5,654 nt of DNA from Acidobacteriota bacterium (GCA_030614585.1 JAUWTT010000296.1:1-5654), one strand, 5' to 3'. Positions 1 through 5,544 are shown, numbered from the stretch's first letter. The notes: generated from the letters alone by a model not told the origin. Translations and numbers: made by a program.

Positions 1-102
1 CTGGACCGCAACTGCAGACTCAATCTTTGATAAACTCAGCAGACTTTGTGAATCAATTTCCGGGACAGAACACTAGTGACTCGACTTCGCGGCTTCAGGA
101 TA

Positions 103-150
103 CGAGAGTAAAGTTGCGGGTTCGCTGAAAACGGGTCCGCTATACTCTCG
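103..150. repeat. Inverted repeat spanning the oxidoreductase stop codon
   Basis: CGAGAGTA (103-110) pairs exactly with TACTCTCG (143-150). A second inner pair, GCGG (116-119) with CCGC (137-140), lies inside it, giving a two-part stem with unequal internal gaps. The right arm lies in the last codons of the oxidoreductase and its stop codon falls inside the structure. No T-tract follows on either strand, so this is at most a 3'-end hairpin and not a canonical intrinsic terminator. Confidence 0.3.
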
Positions 151-1435
151 GTTGGCCGGGTACTGCAGGTGGCCTTTCTGGAGCCGGCCCGAATCTGATT
201 CCACCTTGCGGCGCTAGATCCAGGTCGGAAGCCAGTATTTTGTCCCAAGTGATCCTTTGCCCGGAATACGCCGCCTCCCGCCCCAGTATCGTCGTCAACG
301 TGGAATCAGCGGCAAAATCTAGAGCGTTATTTACTGCTTTCTCGTTCTTTATGCTGTCGATCAATTTCCAGTGCTCGTACCGGCCGGAGGGCATTTCGGT
401 TCGCTCGGATCTGGGTATGCTGTAGGGGTTCTTTCCGGCTATTCCCTGCCTGCCAAGAGTTCCGTCACAGCCGGCGAAGAAGTTCCCCATGGCGTCAGTA
501 CAGCGGTCCCACTGACGTACCATCAGGATCACATGGACATCATCGGGATACTCATAGTCAATCGACATGTGATCCCAGATATTCCCATACTTGGGATCGG
601 TCCGAACTGTGCGGCCTCCGCTTCCCAGTGCACTCAGAGGAGTGCTGTTCATCACCCAGTTGACGAAATCCATTGAATGAACGGCCATTTCGGTTATTTG
701 GTCTCCGGAGAGCCAGCAGAAGTAGTACCAGTTTCGGCATTGATACTCCATGGGTGTCCAGGAAGGATCTGAGCCCCTGTGCCAAAGCCCCCCATGCATC
801 CGATAAGACCGGCCGCCGAAGACCTTACCGATAGCTCCGTCGTGAACCCTTTTGACAAGCTCTGCGCTGTAGAGGGAATGTCGTGCATTTAGACCAACTA
901 CCACTGAAAGCCCTGTGTCTTTTGCTTTCTGCGCAGCCGTTCTGATTCTCCTGACTCCGACCGGGTCGGTTCCCAATGGTTTCTCGGCAAAAATGTGTTT
1001 CCCGGCATTGACGGCAGCCTCAAAGTGCATGGGCCTAAACCCGGGAGGAGAAACGAGGCAGACATAGTCAATATCCATTGCCAGAACCTTTTCGTATCCG
1101 TCCATCCCCGCGAAACATGTCTCATTTGTCACTTCGATCCTCTCGGAGTCGATTCCACTACTGTCGGGGTCTTTCAAGGTTTTGAGACTGCGGTCGATTC
1201 GGTCCTGAAACGGATCAGCCATAGCCACCAATCGGACGTTTGGGTCAGCGTGCATCGCGTCGGCAGCAGCGCCCGTTCCTCTGCCGCCGCACCCTACTAA
1301 TCCGATCTTAATCGGCTTCGTGTCCTGCGCCGGAGCGGCATGGACGAATGGAAATCCTGATAGGGTGGCTGTCGCCGTCACACCAGTCACAAGGAAATCG
1401 CGGCGTGAAACACTACTCTCTTCGCTCTTTTTCAT
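140..1435 (-). CDS. Tat-exported Gfo/Idh/MocA family NAD(P)-dependent oxidoreductase
   Basis: The product is 431 residues and appears complete. A twin-arginine motif (SRRDFL, residues 10-15) precedes a hydrophobic stretch and an Ala-rich cleavage region near residues 31-36, so Tat export to the periplasm is likely. The Rossmann nucleotide-binding loop (GLVGCGGRGTGAA) lies at about 45-57. The family's EKP motif is at 151-153 (AEKPLG), and the C-terminal substrate domain carries the conserved His and Asp of the 244-260 segment (H253, D256, ending in NW). Family members oxidise or reduce sugars, inositols and related polyols with NAD(P); the substrate cannot be read from this sequence. The ATG at 1435 is preceded by GGGGA at a usable distance (minus strand). 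The gene stands alone, with a CoA-transferase stub 58 bases upstream in the same orientation. Exported members of this type are common in Planctomycetota, Verrucomicrobiota and Acidobacteriota. Confidence 0.93.
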   Translation of the reverse strand: MKKSEESSVSRRDFLVTGVTATATLSGFPFVHAAPAQDTKPIKIGLVGCGGRGTGAAADAMHADPNVRLVAMADPFQDRIDRSLKTLKDPDSSGIDSERIEVTNETCFAGMDGYEKVLAMDIDYVCLVSPPGFRPMHFEAAVNAGKHIFAEKPLGTDPVGVRRIRTAAQKAKDTGLSVVVGLNARHSLYSAELVKRVHDGAIGKVFGGRSYRMHGGLWHRGSDPSWTPMEYQCRNWYYFCWLSGDQITEMAVHSMDFVNWVMNSTPLSALGSGGRTVRTDPKYGNIWDHMSIDYEYPDDVHVILMVRQWDRCTDAMGNFFAGCDGTLGRQGIAGKNPYSIPRSERTEMPSGRYEHWKLIDSIKNEKAVNNALDFAADSTLTTILGREAAYSGQRITWDKILASDLDLAPQGGIRFGPAPERPPAVPGQPRV

Positions 1436-1493
1436 AACGCATCCCCATTTTTTTCAGTTACAGTTCGGAACCGATTCCCAACAAGATGGATTC

Positions 1494-1646
1494 TCATGGT
1501 TTCCCCGTTTGCTGGAACGAGTCTCCCGTTTCTACTAACACTCGGTCTGCGACAGCGTGGCCATCTCGCACACCGCCGATACAGATAGGACTCCCGGCCT
1601 TGATTGACTGAACAGCCTCTTCTGCTGTGACAATTCTAGGTCTCAT
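1494..1646 (-). pseudogene. N-terminal stub of an acetyl-CoA hydrolase/CoA-transferase
   Basis: From an ATG at 1646 the minus strand encodes about 50 residues beginning MRPRIVTAEEAVQSIKAG, followed by SPICIGG. This resembles the N-terminus of the Cat1/4-hydroxybutyrate CoA-transferase and acetyl-CoA hydrolase family, whose members begin with a version of 'R-V-T/S-A-E-E-A-V-x-x-I-K-x-G-D-x-V-x-I-G-G'. The frame stays open upstream to 1745, and a W...Y pair there (WELQDY) also fits the start of that family. Real members are over 400 residues. Here a stop follows after about 50, and only 58 bases remain before the next gene, so the rest is missing. The likeness fades after the GG, where no recognisable continuation is seen in any minus frame. 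I read it as a truncated remnant; a short unrelated protein is the alternative. Confidence 0.45.
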
Positions 1647-1815
1647 TGCGGTTCTTGGATAGTCCTGAAGCTCCCAGGCCGGGGTGTCCCATCTGAGCTG
1701 ACGTGAAACACCTCTTCCCACTAATCGCCCCCATCGACACGGCAAATAAACCCTTAGGGAACTCGATTTCAGTCATCGAAGATCTAGTGGACAGCGTAAA
1801 CCAGGAGACTGTCCG

Positions 1816-1896
1816 GTGGTCGAGACAATTACGACAAGGTTTCGTCTCTTCATCGTCATTTCTGTAATTCTCGCCTTCCCCTTGATTGTGGAGTAA
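1816..1896 (+). CDS. Possible 26-residue single-pass membrane mini-protein
   Basis: A GTG at 1816 follows AGGAG (1803-1807) with an 8-base spacer, which is close to ideal for initiation. The product has a short polar head containing two arginines (VETITTRFR), then about 15 strongly hydrophobic residues (LFIVISVILAFPLIV), a final Glu and a stop. This is the layout of a small inner-membrane protein with its N-terminus in the cytoplasm, or of a signal peptide whose gene has been cut off. The frame is open upstream to 1750 without another convincing start. I do not recognise a family, and the opposite strand is also open across part of this stretch, so coding is unproven. The rest of the gap from 1647 to 2003 shows nothing else I can support. 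Confidence 0.25.
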   Translation: MVETITTRFRLFIVISVILAFPLIVE

Positions 1897-2003
1897 GTCT
1901 CGCTCCTTGTAGTATCTAAGTCACGGTATTCTGAGTTCGATTTGCTGGCGAAGCCACGAAACGGGTCTTCAGCTAGTTCGCATTGATTACGGGATCACAG
2001 GCC

Positions 2004-2945
2004 ATGAGTCTTGAGATCATCGGTGCGGAATCCCTGGGGGTGCGCAGCCTTTGTTGCCTGGTAACAGTGCCGCGTCGGCGCATTGTCATCGATCCGGGCG
2101 TGTCATTGGGTTACGTGCGGAAGGGTCTGCTGCCCCATCCGCTGCAGATAGCCGTGGGGTGCAGGGTGCGCGAGAAGATCTTGCGGGTGTTGCATGACGC
2201 TACCGATGTGGTGTTTAGCCATTTCCACGGTGATCATGTGCCACTCGTGGATGCGAATCCCTATCAGCTTTCTATTCGGCAACTGCCATCCTGCTTTCGC
2301 GAACTACATTGTTGGAGCAAGTCCAACGACGACCAATCTGCCGACATGAGCAAACGCTTTCGGGATCTGGCGGAACTGATGGGGGCAAACCTGCAGGTTG
2401 CTGAAGGGCGTTCGGAGGGGCCCTTGTCGTTTTCCCGGGCCGTGCCCCATGGAGAGCCGAACAGCAAGATGGGTACTTTAATGATGACGCGGATTGAGAT
2501 GGCTGACCAGGTATTTGTACATGCCTCCGACATCCAGCTACTCGATGATCCGACCGTCGATAGGGTGATCGACCTCCAGCCGGACATCGTACTTGCCGCC
2601 GGGCCGCCCCTCTATCTCGATCGTCTCGGCAAGACAGGGCGCGTACGTGCCTGGAGCAATGCGTTGCGCCTGGTGCAAAGCATCGATGAAGTTATCCTTG
2701 ACCATCACTTGATGCGTAGTGAGGAAGGCGCCGTTTGGCTGGATCGACTATCCGCAGCAGTGGGCAAGAAAGTATATTGCGCCGCGGATTTCATGGGCCG
2801 GCCAAGGTGGTTGCTTGAAGCAGACCGGGTGCGACTATACGAAGAACTTCCTGTTCCGAATGACTGGCACGATAACTACGCCAATGGCACGGTAGATCCA
2901 GATGTGTACCTGGATGCTATCCCTTATCGCGGCACGCGGTTCTGA
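2004..2945 (+). CDS. UPF0282 (COG2248) metallo-beta-lactamase-fold hydrolase
   Basis: The product is 313 residues, about the family's usual length. The N-terminus shows the family signature: GAESLGVRSL (7-16), then IDPGVSLG (29-36) and GLLPHP (41-46). The metal-binding HxHxDH motif is HFHGDH at 73-78. Further likely ligands or family landmarks are H149 (VPHGEP), D176 (HASDIQ), GPPLYL (200-205) and DHHLMR (233-238). All expected metal-site residues are present, so an active di-metal hydrolase is likely, but the substrate of UPF0282 proteins is not known to me. There is no signal peptide, so it should be cytoplasmic. The frame could begin at a TTG at 1983, but the ATG at 2004 matches the family N-terminus and has GGGA 9 bases upstream. 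It is a single gene, convergent with the second metallo-beta-lactamase gene. The family is best known in archaea. Confidence 0.9.
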   Translation: MSLEIIGAESLGVRSLCCLVTVPRRRIVIDPGVSLGYVRKGLLPHPLQIAVGCRVREKILRVLHDATDVVFSHFHGDHVPLVDANPYQLSIRQLPSCFRELHCWSKSNDDQSADMSKRFRDLAELMGANLQVAEGRSEGPLSFSRAVPHGEPNSKMGTLMMTRIEMADQVFVHASDIQLLDDPTVDRVIDLQPDIVLAAGPPLYLDRLGKTGRVRAWSNALRLVQSIDEVILDHHLMRSEEGAVWLDRLSAAVGKKVYCAADFMGRPRWLLEADRVRLYEELPVPNDWHDNYANGTVDPDVYLDAIPYRGTRF

Positions 2946-2963
2946 AGTAGGTCTCACTTCAGA
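2941..2963 (+). repeat. 8-bp stem-loop at the UPF0282 stop codon
   Basis: TCTGAAGT (2941-2948) and ACTTCAGA (2956-2963) form a perfect 8-base stem with a 7-base loop. The TGA stop codon is inside the left arm, and a weaker AGGA/TCCT pair follows at once (2963-2973). No T-tract follows, so it is not a textbook intrinsic terminator, though a 3'-end protecting hairpin is possible. The remaining bases to 3072 separate two convergent genes and hold nothing else I can identify. Confidence 0.35.
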
Positions 2964-3072
2964 GGAACGTCCTAGCTTGAAAGCCAGGGATTTTTGTTGG
3001 CCCTGCGCTCTCTTTTCGTATGCAATTGACTTCGGTAGGCGCATGCCGCCGATAATGTCGTTTTGCCGCCAC

Positions 3073-3891
3073 TTACCGGGGCACTTCGATGACGGCGCCT
3101 AAGCCGCCCTCAATGAAATCATCCGCCCATTCATCGCGAAACATACGGATCGCATTTTCACCGGTGCAATGGCTTGGAGCGACCTTGTTTACGCCCAGCG
3201 CTTTCAGACGTTGGAGAATTGCACGTATCTCGGTATCACTTCTTCCACTCAGGTGAAACCCTCCCATCAGCAGATAGATGTTCTTGCCAAGATACGTTTG
3301 AGCCCGCTCGGCCATATCGGCTACGTTGGGATGCGCGCAGCCCGTGATCACAATAAGCCCTTCCCGTGTGTCCTCAATCAAGGCTTGCTCCTTGATGGCC
3401 CAGCCCATCTCTCCCGTTGAATAGACATTATCCATGAGCTGCCGTGGCCCTGCTACGGTTTCAGTCGCCGCCCCGAGGCGTTTTGCTCCTCGCTGAAATG
3501 ATGCTGGGAATGACTCGGGCATATACACAGTGACATCAGGATTGCTCGCCAGAAAGGCGTCGAGGCCCCCCGTGTGGTCCCCGTGGATATGGGAAAGCAC
3601 TATCGCATCTATGGTTTCTGGATCCAGGCCAAGGCTCTGCATATTCGAAAGCAAAATATCGCCATTGCCGCCCGTATCAAAGAGAATGGTCTTTTCTGGA
3701 CCCTCAATCAGACAGGAAAAGCCCCAGCCGGTATCCAAAGCTGCCTTATAGGATACATTATTGAAAACGACATGGAGTCGAAGCTGACCCTGTTTTATCT
3801 TCTCAGTTCCGCCCGCAGCAACGATACCTTGTGTCATGAACAGAGCCCACCCAGAGAGTAGTGTAAGTGCGATGCTTTTGTACGAATACAT
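3073..3891 (-). CDS. Exported COG1237-type metallo-beta-lactamase-fold hydrolase
   Basis: Taken from the ATG at 3891 the product is 272 residues. The N-terminus looks like a Sec signal peptide: Lys5, a hydrophobic core at about 7-25 and an Ala-Ala-Gly region at 25-27. A GTG 39 bases further upstream (3930) is in frame but would bury that signal and has no ribosome binding site; the ATG itself has only a weak one. The metal motif HIHGDH is at 101-106 followed by TGGLD, with LFDTGGNGDILL before it (70-81). ITGCAHPN (182-189), GGFHL (210-214) and SHCTGE (240-245) are the later landmarks of the COG1237 group. That group includes proteins annotated as dihydropterin ribofuranosyl-aminobenzene phosphate synthase-like, a name I would not transfer here. 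Substrate unknown. Export is unusual for the group as I know it. The gene converges on UPF0282 with 127 bases between the stops. Confidence 0.88.
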   Translation of the reverse strand: MYSYKSIALTLLSGWALFMTQGIVAAGGTEKIKQGQLRLHVVFNNVSYKAALDTGWGFSCLIEGPEKTILFDTGGNGDILLSNMQSLGLDPETIDAIVLSHIHGDHTGGLDAFLASNPDVTVYMPESFPASFQRGAKRLGAATETVAGPRQLMDNVYSTGEMGWAIKEQALIEDTREGLIVITGCAHPNVADMAERAQTYLGKNIYLLMGGFHLSGRSDTEIRAILQRLKALGVNKVAPSHCTGENAIRMFRDEWADDFIEGGLGAVIEVPR

Positions 3892-3908
3892 GGCAAATAA
3901 CGCTCGAG

Positions 3909-4067
3909 TCAGTTCTTGCCGGCAACCCACAAAAGAAGTAACCTGGCCGGATACGAGGATCCACCCCGCTGATCTTCCAAAACATGGATCATGCGAAAGT
4001 GTTCTCCATCATTGCTCACCGCCAGATTCAGCAACGTCCGCCCACAATCGGTGTAATTATAGATCAT
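3909..4067 (-). pseudogene. Fragment of a BNR-repeat sialidase (exo-alpha-sialidase-like)
   Basis: One minus-strand frame, 52 codons long and closed by TGA at 3909-3911, reads MIYNYTDCGRTLLNLAVSND, then GEHFRMIHVLEDQRGG and SSYPA. This follows a conserved block of BNR_2-type sialidases, roughly 'L-V-Y-N-x-T-x-x-G-R-T/S-P-L-N-L-A-V-S-D-D-G ... L-E-D-x-x-G-E-Y-S-Y-P-A'. The Asp-box-like S-x-D-G element (SNDG) and the SYPA segment are both visible. Likeness stops at about 3945; the last dozen residues (RLLLLWVAGKN) do not continue the domain, where family members go on with a 'V-I-Q-T-x-D-G' type segment. A full enzyme is over 300 residues, so only a small inner piece survives. It ends 17 bases before the start of the exported metallo-beta-lactamase gene. 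Confidence 0.55.
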
Positions 4068-4132
4068 GTGTGGAACTCCACATAACACTATAACGGCGAA
4101 AACGAACCTGTCCCGTTCTTCCCTTTCTTCTC

Positions 4133-4293
4133 AAGCCGGCCAACATCATGCTCACCCCTCGGGGCCACGCCAAGGTGATGGATTTCGGCTTGGGCGCAAA
4201 ACACGACGACTCCGCGACGAACCCCGCTTCCAGGATTTGCAGAGGCGGATGAACTTCTCTGAAGACGTGCTCGCCAAGTATCTGAACGAGTAA
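4133..4293 (+). pseudogene. Collapsed eukaryotic-like Ser/Thr protein kinase with TPR-type tail
   Basis: In one plus frame, bases 4133-4195 read KPANIMLTPRGHAKVMDFGL. This is the catalytic loop (normally HRDLKPAN) running into the DFG magnesium loop of bacterial Hanks-type kinases. The HRD part is lost: the codons before KPAN read LPFLL. In another frame, 4210-4293 read LRDEPRFQDLQRRMNF followed by SEDVLAKYLNE and a TAA stop. This resembles the extreme C-terminus of large kinase proteins with TPR or TolB-like sensor regions, which often end in 'L-R-x-D-P-R-F-Q-D-L-L-R-R-M/V-x-F/L'. The activation segment, the rest of the kinase domain and the whole sensor region are missing, and the two pieces sit about 14 bases apart in different frames. 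An internal deletion of one former gene is the simplest reading; I infer the two parts belonged together because both fit the same protein type. Confidence 0.6.
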
Positions 4294-4355
4294 CAACCGA
4301 GCCCCCATGATTGGCCAAGCCAACTCCCACTAGACGGAGAGCAGGGACAGGCTGT

Positions 4356-4371
4356 TTTCAGCAGACTGAAA
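4356..4371. repeat. Short hairpin downstream of the toxin-antitoxin operon
   Basis: TTTCAG (4356-4361) and CTGAAA (4366-4371) form a 6-base stem with a 4-base loop, lying about 130 bases beyond the toxin stop on the minus strand and about 60 bases beyond the kinase-tail stop on the plus strand. No T-tract follows on either side, so termination is only a possibility. Confidence 0.2.
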
Positions 4372-4379
4372 TCGCGTTG

Positions 4380-4505
4380 TTAGGTGGCAGTCTTGCGCTG
4401 GTCGTCAGAGTCGGTTCCGATCCACCGTGCAAGGAACGGACTCGAAACAAGGTCCATGACGACAGCGAAACCAATTCCGGTAGCGTTCGCGACGAAAGTC
4501 CCGAT
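4380..4505 (-). other. Possible C-terminal remnant of a membrane protein
   Basis: Beyond the toxin stop, the minus strand is open in another frame, reading IGTFVANATGIGFAVVMDLV, then SSPFLARWIG and a polar tail TDSDDQRKTAT before TAA at 4380-4382. The composition (a roughly 20-residue hydrophobic helix followed by a charged tail) looks protein-like, unlike the plus strand here. It has no convincing start codon; the frame continues a short way back into the 3' end of the toxin gene before meeting a stop. I do not recognise a family. It may be a fossil or chance. The remaining bases between 4294 and 4379 hold nothing I can identify apart from a weak hairpin. Confidence 0.2.
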
Positions 4506-4861
4506 TAGAGGTCTAAGAGCTTTCGAAGGGAGAGAAGTGCGTCAGTCGAGTCATCGTCAGAAAGGTGACCAAGCCGTTTTAGAACAAGGCGTTGATCGAG
4601 AGTGAACAACTTCATTCGGACTACCGATTTTGCCGGCAGACCTGCCCTCTGAAGATCATTAATCTCAATATCCAACGGCCAGGGTGCATTCTTCGAGCTC
4701 GTAATCATCGCCATCACGCAATGGCCAATTCTTCCGTTGAAACGCTTCGCCTTTGATATGACCAGTGCGGGCCTTCGTTTCACTTGGTCTCGATCGGTAA
4801 ATGGGAAAGGCACTGCAACGATGTCAAACCGATCATAAGGTCTTATAAGCTTCTTCATCAT
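4505..4861 (-). CDS. PemK/MazF family toxin (endoribonuclease)
   Basis: From the ATG at 4861 the product is 118 residues, normal for the family. It shows the opening strand and loop DIVAVPFPFTD (13-23), the basic RRPALVIS segment (29-36), the MITSS region that carries the family's conserved Thr, and the late block LPAKSVVRMKLFTLDQRLV. PemK/MazF proteins cut RNA at short sequences and arrest growth unless bound by their antitoxin. The usual Gly-Asp before the first strand is Phe-Asp here, a mild variation. The start is ambiguous: the adjacent ATG at 4858 or a GTG at 4879 are in frame, and no strong ribosome binding site marks any of them. The coding region overlaps the end of the antitoxin gene by about 29 bases, so translation is probably coupled to that of the antitoxin. 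Confidence 0.93.
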   Translation of the reverse strand: MMKKLIRPYDRFDIVAVPFPFTDRDQVKRRPALVISKAKRFNGRIGHCVMAMITSSKNAPWPLDIEINDLQRAGLPAKSVVRMKLFTLDQRLVLKRLGHLSDDDSTDALLSLRKLLDL

Positions 4862-5060
4862 TCTCAGAAGTCCATTCACACAGCGTTTCTTGCACTGCTT
4901 TCAGGTACTCGAAGTCGAGTTGTGAGGCCTTCCTCAAGGTCACTCGGTTATCGTCTTCTATTTCAAAGACCACCGAATCACCTTTAGTCAACCCCAAGAG
5001 CTTGCGAACCGCTAAGGGGATTGTTGTCTGATGCTTTTCTGTCAGTCTTGTTAAGATCAT
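4833..5060 (-). CDS. PrlF/AbrB-type (SpoVT-AbrB fold) antitoxin
   Basis: The product is 75 residues. Residues 3-45 form a swapped-hairpin DNA-binding domain with the signature TEKHQTTIPLAVRKLLGL, then a KGDSVVFEIEDD strand pair and VTLRKA. The tail, from about residue 48 (LDFEYLKAVQETLCEWTSEN, then DEEAYKTL), matches the toxin-binding C-terminus typical of antitoxins that partner PemK/MazF toxins, often ending in 'E-W-x-S-E-x-D-E-E-A-Y-x-x-L'. It should neutralise the toxin and, alone or in complex, repress its own promoter. The ATG at 5060 is the only sensible start and fits the family, although no Shine-Dalgarno sequence precedes it, which agrees with the promoter position described separately. 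It is the first gene of a two-gene operon whose second gene overlaps its end. Confidence 0.93.
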   Translation of the reverse strand: MILTRLTEKHQTTIPLAVRKLLGLTKGDSVVFEIEDDNRVTLRKASQLDFEYLKAVQETLCEWTSENDEEAYKTL

Positions 5061-5061
5061 C

Positions 5062-5099
5062 GGTATTACTGTATTACGGTAATACTACAATACGGTCAA
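5062..5099 (-). promoter_or_regulatory. Toxin-antitoxin promoter with operator palindrome
   Basis: Reading the minus strand, TTGACC (5094-5099) and TAATAC (5071-5076) are separated by exactly 17 bases, a near-consensus sigma-70-type -35/-10 pair. The -10 box lies inside a perfect palindrome, GTATTAC-G-GTAATAC on the plus strand (5071-5085), and one more GTATTAC copy sits at 5063-5069, so related 7-base units recur every 8 bases. Such arrays are expected where an AbrB-fold antitoxin binds to repress its operon. Counting from the -10 box puts the transcription start near 5064, only about 4 bases before the antitoxin ATG. Confidence 0.7.
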
Positions 5100-5289
5100 G
5101 TCAAGTCAGTTGAATTCTTGGTGGAAAGAAGTTAAGTCCCTCCCCTGGATCTCTTACAGGTGTCTTGGTGATGGAAACTCAAAGGTCGGGGCTCTCACCT
5201 CAATCTTCTCATGCTCATCCCTTGGCATCATTGTCTGGCAAAACAGAAAATGGATTCTATACTGCAAGCAATGATTCAAAGCAGCATTC

Positions 5290-5544
5290 TCAACGTCGAG
5301 CCCGCGCTCCTGCCAGGAATCCGGCGACGCTGAGATCCTCATCGATCTCTGGCCATCGAATACCTTCTCCGTCGCCCAGTAACTCCCAGTTCTCCCTTTG
5401 TTCGGACGAAGCTTCCAAGAGACGTGGAAACCAGACCAGTGGGACACAAACTCTTCTCCCATCTGAGAGTGACACTCTCAATTCATCATCTCGAAACTCA
5501 ATATCCCGGGCTAATGGTCTTACTTCCACCGCGGAAGAACTCAT
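5290..5544 (-). CDS. DUF2442 domain-containing protein
   Basis: The product is 84 residues, the normal length. The DUF2442 signature is easily seen: LRVSLSDGRRVCVPLVWFPR (22-41), LLEASSEQRENWELLGDGEG (42-61) and IRWPEIDEDLSVAGFLAG (62-79). The ATG at 5544 is chosen because GAGGAG on the minus strand (bases 5552-5557) precedes it with a 7-base spacer; a TTG 15 bases upstream is in frame but would overlap that site. The gene starts inside the end of a DUF4160 gene (47-base overlap), so the two are surely co-translated. DUF2442 and DUF4160 genes are often found as neighbours and have been suspected to be toxin-antitoxin-like, but I know of no established biochemical role. The following 229 bases up to the antitoxin start hold its promoter and otherwise nothing I recognise. 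Confidence 0.9.
   Translation of the reverse strand: MSSSAVEVRPLARDIEFRDDELRVSLSDGRRVCVPLVWFPRLLEASSEQRENWELLGDGEGIRWPEIDEDLSVAGFLAGARARR

Noticed and set aside
2..128. Two open plus-strand frames entering from the left edge (stops at 74-76 and 126-128) that might be the tail of an upstream gene.
   Set aside because: Neither peptide shows a family pattern, both are short, and they conflict with each other; without the sequence to the left no choice can be supported.
1436..1493. A possible promoter for the oxidoreductase (TTGTTG and TGTAAC spaced 16 bases, minus strand).
   Set aside because: Both hexamers match consensus poorly and the spacing is not ideal, so it is no better than chance in a short interval.
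1740..2000. A roughly 70-codon open minus-strand frame across the gap before the UPF0282 gene.
   Set aside because: It has no ribosome binding site with a sensible start, no hydrophobic or motif pattern, and no family resemblance; length alone is compatible with chance.
4311..4508. Plus-strand open frames between the kinase fossil and the toxin gene.
   Set aside because: They have charged, low-complexity composition, no ribosome binding site and no family likeness; the minus-strand reading of the same bases looks more protein-like.
5095..5109. Tandem GTCAA-GTCAA-GTCAG upstream of the antitoxin promoter, considered as an iteron or second operator.
   Set aside because: There are only two and a half 5-base units, it lies mostly upstream of the -35 box, and it does not match the palindromic units; too little to support a binding site.
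5154..5462. A 102-codon minus-strand open frame overlapping the DUF2442 gene and continuing beyond it.
   Set aside because: It runs mostly opposite in frame to the well-supported DUF2442 gene, has no recognisable domain and no convincing start signal.
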